Notes: generated by a model from the letters alone, not told the origin. Shown: positions 18,055 to 27,639, counted from the first letter of the stretch. The stretch: 64,000 nt of DNA from Nitrincola alkalilacustris (GCF_008973755.1 NZ_WBOM01000002.1:496001-560000); one strand, 5' to 3'. Numbers and translations are program-made.

Positions 18055-21000
18055 TATCTGTTACCCCCTGCCTGCAGCGAGTCTTGCTCGTCCTGCTACT
18101 GTTTATCTCCACCTGGGCCGTTGCAGAGCAGGAGCATGCCTCTACGCTTTGGGCCAGCGATCTGCAGGGGGTTGATCTAATGAAATCGGGGAGATTGCTC
18201 AGGGGAAATTCTGAGCAGTTTCCTCATGATGTCGGTGATATTGATGAGTGGCTGGAAAGGCTTGAGCCATTGGACAAGGTTGCCTTTGATGGCGACGCCT
18301 TCTGGTTGCATGCCCGTATCACCAATGATACCGAGCATATTCATTGGGCACTCTACCCCTATGGCTCGGTAGTTGAACATATCACGCTGAGGCTTTACTC
18401 ATCGGTTGGCATGCAGGAGGTGAAAACCGGCTATCGACATGATCATGAGTTTCAGTACCACTATGGTGGCTCGGTCAGGCTCCTGCCCGGTGAGAGTTAT
18501 GATCTGGTAGTACTCTTCGAAAGTGATTTTTTCTTCGCCCCCACCAAGATTCTTCTGAAAACAGAGGCTGACTTTGCTCGTCTTGTGACCTGGGAGAATG
18601 CATTGATCATGCTCTGCCTGGGCATAGGGCTGGCGCTGGCGATCTATAACTTCTTCGTGTTTGTCGGGGCGAGAGACAAAACCTATCTCTGGTACTCACT
18701 GTTTGTACTGTGCTGGGTCTGGGGTTGGGCGCAGGTACTGAATGTGCATGCTGAGCTGTTCGACTTCAGAGCGCCGGGTCTGCATATGGTCGGTTTTCTG
18801 CTCCTGCCACTGTTCAATACTCTGTTCTTCATACGCCTGCTGAATCTGTGGCGGCATCACCCGCGTGCAGCCAAGTTTGGCCTGGCCATAGCGGCGCTTG
18901 GTGTGATAGGCATCCCCTTTTCACTGGTGTCGCCCGGATGGGGGCTTATTTTTGCGACCATCGCCACCGCGGGGATGATGATGACAGGGCTTTATGTCGG
19001 TTTCATGTCCTGGCGCAGAGGGTTCCGTCCGGCACGATATTTCCTGCTGGCTTACATCACGCTGCTGATCCCCAACATGATCGGTAATATGCTGAATCTC
19101 GGCATTCTGCCCAGTATCAATGTCAATATCTACCTGCTTGGGCTGGTGGGAGTGACGCTTGATGCGCTGCTGCTGGCGTTTGCCATGGCAGACAAGGTAC
19201 GACTGATCAGTGAAGAAAACAGGGATCTGACGCTGCATCTGGAGCACAAGGTGCGACAGCATACCGCAGACCTGCAGAAGAGCCTGCTGGAGCAGGAGGC
19301 CATTCTGGATAATGCACTGACCGGCATAGCCTTCCTCAGGGATCGTGTGATTCAGCGCTGTAACACCGGATTCGAACAATTGTTTGGTTACCGTCAGGGA
19401 GAACTGAACGGTCAATCCACCCGAGTGCTCTATACCACAGAGAAACAGTTCGCTGAGCAGGGGGATCAGGCCTATAGAACTATTTTGTCGGGTGATCCCT
19501 ATCATGCGGATCTTCAGATGGTGCGCAAGGATGGCAGTCAGATCTGGTGCACCACCCATGCCAAACTGGTCGATTCACGAGATCCGGACAAGGGGGTTGT
19601 GCTGGTCACTCAGGATATCACCGCACGCAGACAGGCTGAGCTGGAGCTGGTGGATGCTAAACGCAGGGCTGAGGAGGCCGCTGAGTACAAGTCGATGTTC
19701 CTGGCCAATATGAGCCATGAGATCAGAACCCCGATGAACGCGATCATAGGTATGAGTCGACTGGCTTTGAAAGCCGGCCCTGATACTCGTGTGCGCAACT
19801 ATCTCCAGAAAACGCTGACCGCTGCGGAAAATCTGCTGGGTATCATCAACGACATCCTGGACTTCTCCAAGGTAGAGGCTGGTAAGCTGGATCTTGAGGT
19901 TGCATCTTTCGATCTTGATGATGTGCTGGATCACCTGGCCGATATGATCGTGATGCGCTGCGATCCGAAAGGGGTCGAGGCGATACTTCGAGTGGCGCAG
20001 GATGTACCGATCCATCTGATTGGTGACTCCCTGCGACTGGGGCAGGTGCTGACCAATCTGGCCAGCAATGCGGCCAAATTTACCTCACAAGGCGAAATTG
20101 TGGTCGGGATCCGGGTTGTCGGTCGCACTGGTGAACGCATACAACTGGAGTTCTCGGTCAGTGATACAGGCATCGGCATGGATGCTGATCAGGTATCGGC
20201 ACTGTTCCGGCCCTTCACTCAGGCAGATGCCACCATTACCCGGCGCTATGGTGGCACTGGGCTGGGGCTGGCGATCAGTGCCCAGTTGGTGGATCTGATG
20301 GGTGGTCATATAGAGGTGGAGAGTCAGCCGGGTGTAGGCAGTCGTTTCAGCTTTGTACTGGAGTTTGGGCTTGATCCTGAATATACGGGCAGCCAGTTGA
20401 GAGCAGGCTTGCCACCATCTCGTATTCTTGTGGTGGATGACAATGTGATTGCACGCGAAGTGATGGCGGAGATGGTTGGCTACTTCGGTCTGGATGTTGT
20501 TACCGCTGAATCTGGGCCTGCTGCTCTTGCGATACTTGAGCGCGCCAGTGAGCAGGGTCAGGCATTTGATCTGGTGCTGATGGACTGGCGCATGCCGGGA
20601 TGGAACGGTATCGAAACTGCACGTCGGATCCGAACGGATAAACGGCTTGCCAGCGCACCGGCAGTTCTGATGGTCACCGCTTTTGCGCTGGAAGATGTGA
20701 TGCGGGATGCGGCAGATGCCAACCTGGATGGATTCCTGATCAAGCCGGTACACCCTGCCTCACTGTATCAGCACCTGCAGGATATTCTGAGCCCCGACAG
20801 TGCAAGGCTTCAGTCCGGCATGGATCTGGAAGAGCTGAATCAGGAGACTCTTGTTGCCTTGAAATTGAGACGAGGTGGCAGAGTTTTGATCGTTGATGAT
20901 AATGCGATCAATCGGGAAGTGGCGGTAGAGATGCTCTCTGAGCTCAGAATAAACCTTGATCTTGAACTTGCCGTCAATGGTGAGGAGGCTCTGACCAAAG

Positions 21001-21950
21001 CCCGGAAAGGTGAGTTTGATCTGATATTGATGGATATTCAGATGCCTGTGATGGATGGGCTGGAAGCGACACGTCGTATCAGGCAACTGGGTGATCAGTG
21101 GTCATCAGATAATCTGCCGATCATTGCCATGACCGCTCATGCGCTGGCCAGTGATCATGAGGTCAGCCTCAAGGCTGGCATGAATGACCATATCACCAAG
21201 CCGATCAATCCGGATCATCTTTATCAGACGCTGGTTAAGTGGATGAAACCCATCCCGCAAGAGCGCTACTCAAGTGCACCTGAGGCTGACAGTTATCTGG
21301 CAGAGTCCAGCCCGGTCAGTCAGAGGGAAGCAGGAGATGAGCAACTGCCGACAATCGAAGGGGTTGACTGGGAACTGGCACTGAGCCGGTTGAACCAGAA
21401 CCGCGAACTGTTGTTCAGACTGATAGATAATTTCCGCAGTACCTATAGCGATGCGTCAGCCAGCATGACGGATGCCTGTCGTACAGGAAAGCTGGATGAG
21501 GTGACAGACCAGGCTCACTCCATCAAGTCTGCTGCAGCCTATCTGGGGGCGCTTGAGCTATCCAGTCAGGCCAGTCAGGTTGAGGTTGCGCTGAGGCAGG
21601 GTAAACAGCAGGAAGCTGCAATGCTGATACCCGATCTGGTGAAACAACTGGATCAGCTCATCCAGGCTCTGAGCCGTATCAGACAGCCGGTCGAGGTTCT
21701 TGAGGAGGCACGGATACTGCCTGTATCAGAGTTGATGGAGCAGTTGACAAGGCTGGATCAGCTCCTGTCGGAAGCGAACACCCGCGCTTCCGATCTGCTG
21801 GATGAGCTGATGCCGGCGGTCAATAGTGAGTGTCAATCCTATCTCTCCAGAATACGTCTGGCGTTGGATGAGGTGGAGTATGAAGCCGCGCGTATACTTC
21901 TCAATGCTCTGGTGACCGATTTGGGCTATAGCCTGGGAGAGATGAAATGA
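18051..21950 (+). CDS. 7TM hybrid sensor histidine kinase (7TMR-DISM, PAS, HisKA, HATPase, REC, REC, HPt)
   Basis: About 1299 residues from a GTG that overlaps the oxidoreductase stop, with TAGGAG about 11 nt upstream; a longer reading from 17964 would lack this site and the signal peptide. Order: signal peptide; extracellular 7TMR-DISM sensory domain (about 40-170); seven helices (about 185-390); PAS (about 430-540); HisKA with H556 in MSHEIRTPMNAII; HATPase ([15 protein letters not shown]); REC1 with D845; REC2 with D995; HPt with H1156 in AHSIKSAAAYLG. All phosphorelay residues are intact. It probably passes phosphate to the REC-GGDEF protein encoded next. Confidence 0.93.
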   Translation: MISVTPCLQRVLLVLLLFISTWAVAEQEHASTLWASDLQGVDLMKSGRLLRGNSEQFPHDVGDIDEWLERLEPLDKVAFDGDAFWLHARITNDTEHIHWALYPYGSVVEHITLRLYSSVGMQEVKTGYRHDHEFQYHYGGSVRLLPGESYDLVVLFESDFFFAPTKILLKTEADFARLVTWENALIMLCLGIGLALAIYNFFVFVGARDKTYLWYSLFVLCWVWGWAQVLNVHAELFDFRAPGLHMVGFLLLPLFNTLFFIRLLNLWRHHPRAAKFGLAIAALGVIGIPFSLVSPGWGLIFATIATAGMMMTGLYVGFMSWRRGFRPARYFLLAYITLLIPNMIGNMLNLGILPSINVNIYLLGLVGVTLDALLLAFAMADKVRLISEENRDLTLHLEHKVRQHTADLQKSLLEQEAILDNALTGIAFLRDRVIQRCNTGFEQLFGYRQGELNGQSTRVLYTTEKQFAEQGDQAYRTILSGDPYHADLQMVRKDGSQIWCTTHAKLVDSRDPDKGVVLVTQDITARRQAELELVDAKRRAEEAAEYKSMFLANMSHEIRTPMNAIIGMSRLALKAGPDTRVRNYLQKTLTAAENLLGIINDILDFSKVEAGKLDLEVASFDLDDVLDHLADMIVMRCDPKGVEAILRVAQDVPIHLIGDSLRLGQVLTNLASNAAKFTSQGEIVVGIRVVGRTGERIQLEFSVSDTGIGMDADQVSALFRPFTQADATITRRYGGTGLGLAISAQLVDLMGGHIEVESQPGVGSRFSFVLEFGLDPEYTGSQLRAGLPPSRILVVDDNVIAREVMAEMVGYFGLDVVTAESGPAALAILERASEQGQAFDLVLMDWRMPGWNGIETARRIRTDKRLASAPAVLMVTAFALEDVMRDAADANLDGFLIKPVHPASLYQHLQDILSPDSARLQSGMDLEELNQETLVALKLRRGGRVLIVDDNAINREVAVEMLSELRINLDLELAVNGEEALTKARKGEFDLILMDIQMPVMDGLEATRRIRQLGDQWSSDNLPIIAMTAHALASDHEVSLKAGMNDHITKPINPDHLYQTLVKWMKPIPQERYSSAPEADSYLAESSPVSQREAGDEQLPTIEGVDWELALSRLNQNRELLFRLIDNFRSTYSDASASMTDACRTGKLDEVTDQAHSIKSAAAYLGALELSSQASQVEVALRQGKQQEAAMLIPDLVKQLDQLIQALSRIRQPVEVLEEARILPVSELMEQLTRLDQLLSEANTRASDLLDELMPAVNSECQSYLSRIRLALDEVEYEAARILLNALVTDLGYSLGEMK

Positions 21951-22849
21951 GATCACTGCTGTCGGATAAGATATTGATCGTGGATGATCATGTCGGCAGT
22001 TTGCATCTGCTGGATAGTCTGCTGAAGGTGGATCATACGGTGATTCTGGCCAAAACAGGGGAGCAGGCGTTGGCGTTGGCGCGTCAGCAATCGCCTGATC
22101 TGATCCTGCTGGATGTGAGGATGCCTGATATGGACGGCTATCAGGTTTTAAAGGCCCTGAAAGGCGATGAGCGAACATCGACGATTCCGGTGATCTTCAT
22201 TACCGGTCTGGATCGACCGGAGGATGAGGCTCAGGGGCTGCAGATGGGCGCTGTGGACTATATTGTCAAACCCTTCAACAGTCTGGTGGTCAGAGCGCGT
22301 GTCGCGACACATATCAAACTGGTGCGTCAGCGTCGCATGCTGGAGTTGCTGGCCAATATTGATGGCCTGACAGAGATGCCCAATCGCAGACAGTTCAACA
22401 CCGTGTTTGAAGCGGAATGGCGGCGCTCACGACGTAATGGTTTGCCTCTGGCAATTGCAGTGGTGGATGTGGACTGCTTCAAACAGTACAACGACCATTA
22501 CGGCCATGCCGAAGGCGACAGAGTCCTGCAGGCATTGGGCCGTCATCTGCAGCTGGCAGCCAAACGCCCGGGTGATCTGGCAGCGCGTATTGGTGGTGAA
22601 GAGTTTGTACTGATCATGCCCGGCACGGATGTGGATCATGCCTTGAAAGTATCCGAGGCACTGCGGCGCCAGATAGAAGCACTTGGCATCAAGCATGAGT
22701 TTTCGGAGGTTAAACCCTTCATCACTATCAGTATCGGCTTGGCCACCTCAGTAGAGGCGGCTATCGACTCCGCTGATATGCTCTTTCGCCGTGCGGATGA
22801 GCGCCTTTACAAGGCCAAGGGGCTTGGGCGCAATCAGGTGGTGGTATAA
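21947..22849 (+). CDS. Response regulator with GGDEF output (diguanylate cyclase)
   Basis: 300 residues: an N-terminal REC domain (acidic pocket D13/D14, phosphoacceptor D56 in LILLDVRMPD) joined to a GGDEF domain. The active-site loop is GGEEF (G216-F220), and an RxxD inhibitory site (RPGD) sits exactly five residues before it, so product feedback by c-di-GMP is expected. The start overlaps the hybrid kinase stop (ATGA), which makes it the obvious phosphorelay target. It would convert the kinase signal into c-di-GMP. Confidence 0.94.
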   Translation: MRSLLSDKILIVDDHVGSLHLLDSLLKVDHTVILAKTGEQALALARQQSPDLILLDVRMPDMDGYQVLKALKGDERTSTIPVIFITGLDRPEDEAQGLQMGAVDYIVKPFNSLVVRARVATHIKLVRQRRMLELLANIDGLTEMPNRRQFNTVFEAEWRRSRRNGLPLAIAVVDVDCFKQYNDHYGHAEGDRVLQALGRHLQLAAKRPGDLAARIGGEEFVLIMPGTDVDHALKVSEALRRQIEALGIKHEFSEVKPFITISIGLATSVEAAIDSADMLFRRADERLYKAKGLGRNQVVV

Positions 22850-22877
22850 ACCTGCCCAATAAGGTCGCTGTTGATGA

Positions 22878-23942
22878 TCAGAACCAGTGCCTGCGTTTGA
22901 AGTAGAGCAGCAGGCCGCAGACAACAGCAGTCATGAACAGCAACACGCCAGGGTAGCCCCAGTGCCAGGCCAACTCAGGCATGAATTCGAAATTCATGCC
23001 ATAGACACCTGCAATAAAGGTCAGGGGCATGAAGATGGTGGCGATCAGTGTCAGTGTCTTCATTACTTCGTTCATGCGATTGCTGGCACTCGACAGGTAC
23101 AGGTCCAGCATGCTGACCAGCAGATCGCGCAGGGTTTCAATCGTATCCAGTACATGAATCGTGTGATCGTACACATCGCGCAGATAGAGGCGCGTTTCCT
23201 GGCTGACCAGCGGTGTTTCATCACGACTCAGCCGGCTGAGCAGCTCTCTCAGCGGCCAGACGGCCTTGCGTAACAGCAACATCTCGCGTTTGAAGTGATG
23301 AATATGTGCCAGAGTGCCGGGTGTAGGGTTCTTGATCAGCTCATCCTCAAGCAGCTCTATCTCATCTCCCAGATTTTCCAGCAGCGTGAAGTAGTGATCC
23401 ACCACAGCATCTATCAGGGCGTAGGCCAGATAGTCGGCATCAAGAAAACGCTTTCGGCGGCCTGAGCGCAGTCGCTCACGGACTCCGTCAAATACATCTC
23501 CCGGCTGTTCCTGCAACGAAATCACCAGGCGTTCACCCAGAATAAGGCTGAGCTGTTCAGTACGAATCTCACGCGTTTTCTGATCAAACTGAAGCATTTT
23601 CAAGACGATATAGAGATAGCCATCATACTCCTCAAGCTTGGGGCGTTGATCGGTATTCATGATATCTTCCATCACCAATGGATGAAGCTGCAGCAGTTTG
23701 CCGAGGGATTCGATCAAGGGGGCCTGATGGGTGCCATCGACATTGATCCAGGAAACAGTGTCACTGGTCAGCAACGGGAGGCAGAGTTCAGGATCACGAA
23801 GACGTTGCTCCGTGAGATGGGTCTGATCGAAATCGAATACTTCCAGCTGTGTTTCGGCGGCACTTCCGGTTCCTACGTGCACCAGGGTGCCGGGTGCAGC
23901 CCCGACCTTCTTGCCACGTTTGATCACCAGTTTGCGTGACAT
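22878..23942 (-). CDS. corA: CorA-type magnesium/cobalt transporter
   Basis: 354 residues from the ATG at 23942 (MSRKLVIKRG), chosen because GGAG lies about 8 nt upstream; an upstream in-frame extension to 24044 is possible but has no good site. The protein has a large cytoplasmic alpha/beta domain and two C-terminal helices. The selectivity motif YGMNFEFMPE follows helix 1 and the tail is basic (FKRRHWF). It forms a homopentameric inner-membrane channel for Mg2+ or related divalent ions. It ends 28 bp from the convergent cyclase gene. Confidence 0.94.
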   Translation of the reverse strand: MSRKLVIKRGKKVGAAPGTLVHVGTGSAAETQLEVFDFDQTHLTEQRLRDPELCLPLLTSDTVSWINVDGTHQAPLIESLGKLLQLHPLVMEDIMNTDQRPKLEEYDGYLYIVLKMLQFDQKTREIRTEQLSLILGERLVISLQEQPGDVFDGVRERLRSGRRKRFLDADYLAYALIDAVVDHYFTLLENLGDEIELLEDELIKNPTPGTLAHIHHFKREMLLLRKAVWPLRELLSRLSRDETPLVSQETRLYLRDVYDHTIHVLDTIETLRDLLVSMLDLYLSSASNRMNEVMKTLTLIATIFMPLTFIAGVYGMNFEFMPELAWHWGYPGVLLFMTAVVCGLLLYFKRRHWF

Positions 23943-24058
23943 GCTGCTCTCCTGTTTACGATGGCTGAGTCCATGAGTTGCAAAGCGCAGCATAACGGAG
24001 AGACGAGTCAGGCGCCAATACCCTCGTGTTGTTATGAGGAGCATGACGCCTGTCAGAA

Positions 24059-24781
24059 TCAGGGAAGATCGAACAGCAGAGCTCTGACCGGCTCTTCGCC
24101 CGCTGTCAGTTGCAGTTGTGTCAGCTCACCCAAGCGGACGCCATCTCCAGGATGCATTATCTCTTCAGCAGATACAGGCCCATCAACTGACAGTCCTTCT
24201 ATCTTCAGATCACCATCAATCAGATGCAGGTAGTAGCGTCTGTTAACATCGGAATCCAGGTGCAGGGTCTCTCCTGGCTCCAGCAGCAACTGATACAGCT
24301 TCATCTTCTGCTTGATCACAAGACTGTCCGCTGCACCATCCGAGCTGGCCACCAGCGTCAGACCTGGCTTCTGACCGAAGTCCTTCTGCTGATAACCCGG
24401 GCTCTGTCCGTAGACATCAGGCAGAATCCAGATCTGCAGAAAATGCAGATGTTCACTGTCTGAAGCGTTGTATTCGCTGTGGGTGATCCCACTGCCTGCA
24501 GACATCAGCTGAAACTCACCGGCGGGCAGATGAGCGACATTTCCTTCACTGTCGCGATGAGCAATCCTGCCCTGCAGCACATAGGTGAGGATCTCCATAT
24601 CCCGGTGGCCGTGCGGAGCGAATCCTGCTCCCGGCGTCACGCGGTCATCATTGATCACCCTGAGTGCGGAAAATCCCATCTGCTTCGGATCATGATAGTG
24701 CCCGAAGGAGAAGGTGTGTAGACTCTTCAGCCAGCCGAAACTGGCTCGCCCTCGTTCGTTAGCCTTTCTGATCTCAATCAT
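24059..24781 (-). CDS. Pirin family protein (YhaK-like bicupin)
   Basis: 240 residues, starting at the ATG at 24781 with GGAGG 6 nt upstream. Cupin metal ligands are visible in GFAPHGHRDMEILTYVLQG and GITHSEYNASDSEHLHFLQI, the pirin signatures. Bacterial pirins are iron-bound redox sensors, and several oxidise quercetin-like compounds. It lies next to doxX on the same strand and across from a LysR gene, matching the known YhaJ-YhaK-YqjF association. It is probably cytoplasmic. Confidence 0.93.
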   Translation of the reverse strand: MIEIRKANERGRASFGWLKSLHTFSFGHYHDPKQMGFSALRVINDDRVTPGAGFAPHGHRDMEILTYVLQGRIAHRDSEGNVAHLPAGEFQLMSAGSGITHSEYNASDSEHLHFLQIWILPDVYGQSPGYQQKDFGQKPGLTLVASSDGAADSLVIKQKMKLYQLLLEPGETLHLDSDVNRRYYLHLIDGDLKIEGLSVDGPVSAEEIMHPGDGVRLGELTQLQLTAGEEPVRALLFDLP

Positions 24782-24826
24782 GCGAACCCTCCCGGGAGGC
24801 GGCATGACCGCCCCCCTGTCAATATA

Positions 24827-25276
24827 TCAGATGCGTGCCTGCAGCAGACGATCAAGACTCAGGCGGCCACCACCTGCCAGCAGCAGTGCCACAGAGCCTG
24901 ACAGCAGCGCCAGTCCGAACTCATAGCCGTTGTTACTCAGGAACAGACCATGTTCAAAGTGTACGGCAAAGATCGCCACCAGCATGGTGAAGGCCAGAAT
25001 CAGCGCTGTGGGGCGTGTCAGCAGACCGAAGATCAGCAGGATGCCGCCAAAGAACTCTGCCGAACCTGCGCCGAGTGCCATCAGATAGCCAGGTGTCAGG
25101 CCGATCGAGGCCATCCACTGTCCGGTAGCCTCCAGTCCATAGCCGCCGAACCAGCCGAACAGCTTCTGTGCACCATGTGCAGCGAAGATGATGCCCAGCG
25201 GCAGACGCAGTGCCAGAGAGGCCCACTGGCTGTCGGTTTTGATCAAAGTGTTAAAAAGTGTGTTCAGATTATTCAT
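24827..25276 (-). CDS. DoxX family membrane protein
   Basis: 149 residues from the ATG at 25276; a longer form from 25291 is possible. Four hydrophobic helices are evident, with the DoxX signature LPLGIIFAAHGAQKLFGWFG near residue 25 and FGGILLIFGLLTRPTALIL later. DoxX proteins are inner-membrane partners in quinone- or thiol-linked stress responses. Pirin follows 45 bp downstream, probably in one transcript. The regulator is likely the divergent LysR gene. Confidence 0.92.
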   Translation of the reverse strand: MNNLNTLFNTLIKTDSQWASLALRLPLGIIFAAHGAQKLFGWFGGYGLEATGQWMASIGLTPGYLMALGAGSAEFFGGILLIFGLLTRPTALILAFTMLVAIFAVHFEHGLFLSNNGYEFGLALLSGSVALLLAGGGRLSLDRLLQARI

Positions 25277-25310
25277 GGCATGTGTTCTCATTCAGTTCGT
25301 TAAATTTGAA

Positions 25311-25327
25311 TAGTGATTTGTTCACTA
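25311..25327. promoter_or_regulatory. Inverted repeat TAGTGA-N5-TCACTA upstream of doxX
   Basis: A perfect 6-bp inverted repeat with a 5-bp spacer, 35 bp upstream of the doxX start. It is the typical size and symmetry of a LysR-family site. The adjacent ATTTGAATA (25304-25312) recurs at 25402-25410. Confidence 0.5.
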
Positions 25328-25360
25328 ATCGGCAATGTGTGAACTTTATGCCTGGATCGC

Positions 25361-25389
25361 TTGACATAAAAGCGGAATGATTTGATATT
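25361..25389 (+). promoter_or_regulatory. Candidate promoter of the LysR gene
   Basis: A perfect -35 TTGACA (25361-25366) is separated by 17 bp from a -10-like GATATT (25384-25389). The 15-bp palindrome at 25394-25408 covers the expected start site, consistent with autorepression. Confidence 0.55.
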
Positions 25390-25393
25390 GATG

Positions 25394-25408
25394 TTCAAAT
25401 TATTTGAA
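25394..25408. promoter_or_regulatory. Palindrome TTCAAAT-T-ATTTGAA at the LysR transcription start
   Basis: Perfect 7-bp arms with a one-base centre, just downstream of the LysR -10. It shares the half-site ATTTGAATA with the doxX side of the same intergenic region. A LysR autoregulatory site is the simplest reading. Confidence 0.5.
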
Positions 25409-25429
25409 TATCGAGTGGATTGTCAGATC

Positions 25430-26341
25430 ATGCACCATGCCATCACGCTGGACGCCCTGAGGGTGCTGGATGCGATCGAACGTAAGGGCAGCTTTTCAGC
25501 CGCCGCGGATGCGCTGTTTCGTGTTCCCTCAGCCCTGACCTACACGGTGCAGAAACTGGAGTCGGAGCTGGGTGTCAGTCTGTTTGATCGCAGCGGGCAG
25601 AGAGCGCGCCTGACCTCCGCCGGACAGCTTGTTCTGGCAGAGGGGCGGGAGCTGCTGCTGGCTGCCAGTCGCCTGGAGGAGGCGGTCAAACAGCTGGAGT
25701 CCGGTTGGGAAACCCGGCTGCGTATTGCACGCGATACGATTCTGCCGGTAGAGCCGTTGCTGCGGCAGATTCGCGCCTTCCATCAACTGGATAAGCCGGT
25801 GGCACTGGATATCAGTGAAGAGGTGTTGGGCGGAGCCTGGGAGGCATTGGTTGCGGATCGCTGCGATCTGACGCTGGGCGGCAGTGGTGACCTGCCCAAG
25901 GGAGCGTTTGAGTATCGCCTGATGGGTGAAGTGAGCTTCGTATTTGCCGTGGCCCCGGAGCACCCTCTGACTCTGCATGACGGGCCGCTGGATGCCGCAG
26001 CAATAGCCGCCTATCCCACTGTGGTGGTGGCAGACTCCTCGCTGAGCATGCCGTCCCGTTCATCAGGCATACTGGAGAGTCGGCAGCGTGTGCGGGTAGC
26101 GGATATGAACACCAAACTGGAAGCGCAGCGGCTGGGGGTGGGTGTAGGCTTCGTGCCGCGGTATCTGGCGGCATCACTGCTGGCTAAGGGCGAACTGATA
26201 GAGCTGCCGTGCAGCGTACCACGCCCGCAGGTGCCGCTCTATCTGGCCTGGCGCAAAGATAATCAGGGCCGTGCACTGGCCTGGTTTATCGACGCCTGCC
26301 TGCAGGCGAACTGGCTCGACTGTCATCCACTACCTGATTGA
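25430..26341 (+). CDS. LysR-family regulator (YhaJ-like)
   Basis: 303 residues from the ATG at 25430 (MHHAITLDAL). The N-terminal helix-turn-helix reads GSFSAAADALFRVPSALTYT, followed by KLESELGVSLFDRSGQRARL, which is typical LysR. The C-terminal domain binds an effector (VSFVFAVAPEHPL, RLGVGVGFVPRYLA). It diverges from the doxX-pirin pair. In E. coli the YhaJ regulator controls a pirin and a DoxX gene and responds to aromatic/quinone-type stress, so an analogous role is likely. An upstream in-frame ATG at 25382 exists but gives a non-family N-terminus. Confidence 0.92.
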   Translation: MHHAITLDALRVLDAIERKGSFSAAADALFRVPSALTYTVQKLESELGVSLFDRSGQRARLTSAGQLVLAEGRELLLAASRLEEAVKQLESGWETRLRIARDTILPVEPLLRQIRAFHQLDKPVALDISEEVLGGAWEALVADRCDLTLGGSGDLPKGAFEYRLMGEVSFVFAVAPEHPLTLHDGPLDAAAIAAYPTVVVADSSLSMPSRSSGILESRQRVRVADMNTKLEAQRLGVGVGFVPRYLAASLLAKGELIELPCSVPRPQVPLYLAWRKDNQGRALAWFIDACLQANWLDCHPLPD

Positions 26342-26394
26342 TAATTACGGTTTTCTGCTACCATACCCGCTTAACGTCTTTGACAGGGACCGCT

Positions 26395-27639
26395 ATGCGT
26401 CTGCTCCATACCTCCGACTGGCATCTGGGCCAGCACTTTTTCGGCAAAAGCCGCCAGCCCGAACATCAGGCCTTTCTTGACTGGCTGATTAAACAGGTGA
26501 TCGAGCATCAGGTGGATCTGGTGCTGGTGGCGGGTGATATTTTTGATACGGCCTCACCTCCGAGCTATGCGCGCGAAATGTATAACCGCTTTGTCGTGGC
26601 GCTGCAGAGTACGGGGGCACAGCTGGTGGTGGTTGGCGGAAATCATGACTCTGTGGCGATGTTGCATGAGTCCAAGGCCTTATTGGCTTGCCTCAATACC
26701 CATGTACTGCCGGGCCTGGCCCAGCCGGAGGAGCATCTGCTGCTGGTACCGGATCGTGACGGTGAGCCGGGCCTGCTGCTGTGCGCGCTGCCTTTCATGC
26801 GCCCGCGTGAGCTGATCACCAGCCATGCGGGGGAGGGTAGTGCTGAAAAGCAGCAGACGCTGGGGTTGGCCATTCGTGACAAGTATCAGCAGATATGGGA
26901 ACTGGCACAGGCCAGACGTGTGAGTCTGGGGAGGGAGCTGCCGATTATCGCCACCGGTCATCTGACGGTGATGGGGGCTACCCTGACCGAGTCGGTGCGT
27001 GAGATCTATATCGGAACACTTGATGCGTTACCGGCTGATGCCTTTCCGCCGGTAGACTATCTGGCACTTGGACATATCCACAAGCCGCAACAAGTGGCCG
27101 GGCAGGCACATCTGCGCTATTGCGGCTCACCCATTGCATTGAGTTTCGATGAGGTGAAGCAGGAGAAGGAGGTGCTGCTGGTGGAGTTTGATACGACAGC
27201 ACTGCAGCAGGTCAGCGCTTTGAAGGTCCCGCGTTGGCGTCCAATGGTGTCGGTTAAGGGGGATCTGGAACAGATTGCGAGCCAGCTGCAGGAGGCGGCG
27301 GCGATGGGAACGGAGGCATGCCCGGTCTGGGTGGAGGTCACAGTTCGTGCCGACAGCTACCTGAATGATCTGCAGGAGCGGATACAGACCCTGACACAGG
27401 GGGTGCCGCTGGAGGTGTTGCGTATCCGCCGTGAGCGCAGTCAGGCGGTGTCAGGACTTGCCGTGCAACTGCGGGAAACGCTGGCAGAGCTGACACCGGA
27501 GGAGGTGTTCATGCGGCGACTGGAGCAGGAGGATATGAACGAAGAGCAGCGCCAGTCACTGCTGCTGATGTACCGGCAGCTGCTGGAACAGATAGCGCAT
27601 GAGGAGGGTTCTGAGCCACAGGGAGAACAGCAGGCATGA
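26395..27639 (+). CDS. sbcD: Exonuclease SbcCD subunit D
   Basis: 414 residues from the ATG at 26395, chosen because the family N-terminus MRLLHTSDWHLGQ begins there with AGGGA upstream. The Mre11-type phosphoesterase motifs are in order: DWHLG, GDIFDTASP, GGNHDS, TGHLTVMG and LGHIHKPQ. It is the Mn-dependent nuclease subunit that, with SbcC, cleaves hairpins and protein-blocked DNA ends. Its stop overlaps the sbcC start (ATGA). Confidence 0.97.
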   Translation: MRLLHTSDWHLGQHFFGKSRQPEHQAFLDWLIKQVIEHQVDLVLVAGDIFDTASPPSYAREMYNRFVVALQSTGAQLVVVGGNHDSVAMLHESKALLACLNTHVLPGLAQPEEHLLLVPDRDGEPGLLLCALPFMRPRELITSHAGEGSAEKQQTLGLAIRDKYQQIWELAQARRVSLGRELPIIATGHLTVMGATLTESVREIYIGTLDALPADAFPPVDYLALGHIHKPQQVAGQAHLRYCGSPIALSFDEVKQEKEVLLVEFDTTALQQVSALKVPRWRPMVSVKGDLEQIASQLQEAAAMGTEACPVWVEVTVRADSYLNDLQERIQTLTQGVPLEVLRIRRERSQAVSGLAVQLRETLAELTPEEVFMRRLEQEDMNEEQRQSLLLMYRQLLEQIAHEEGSEPQGEQQA

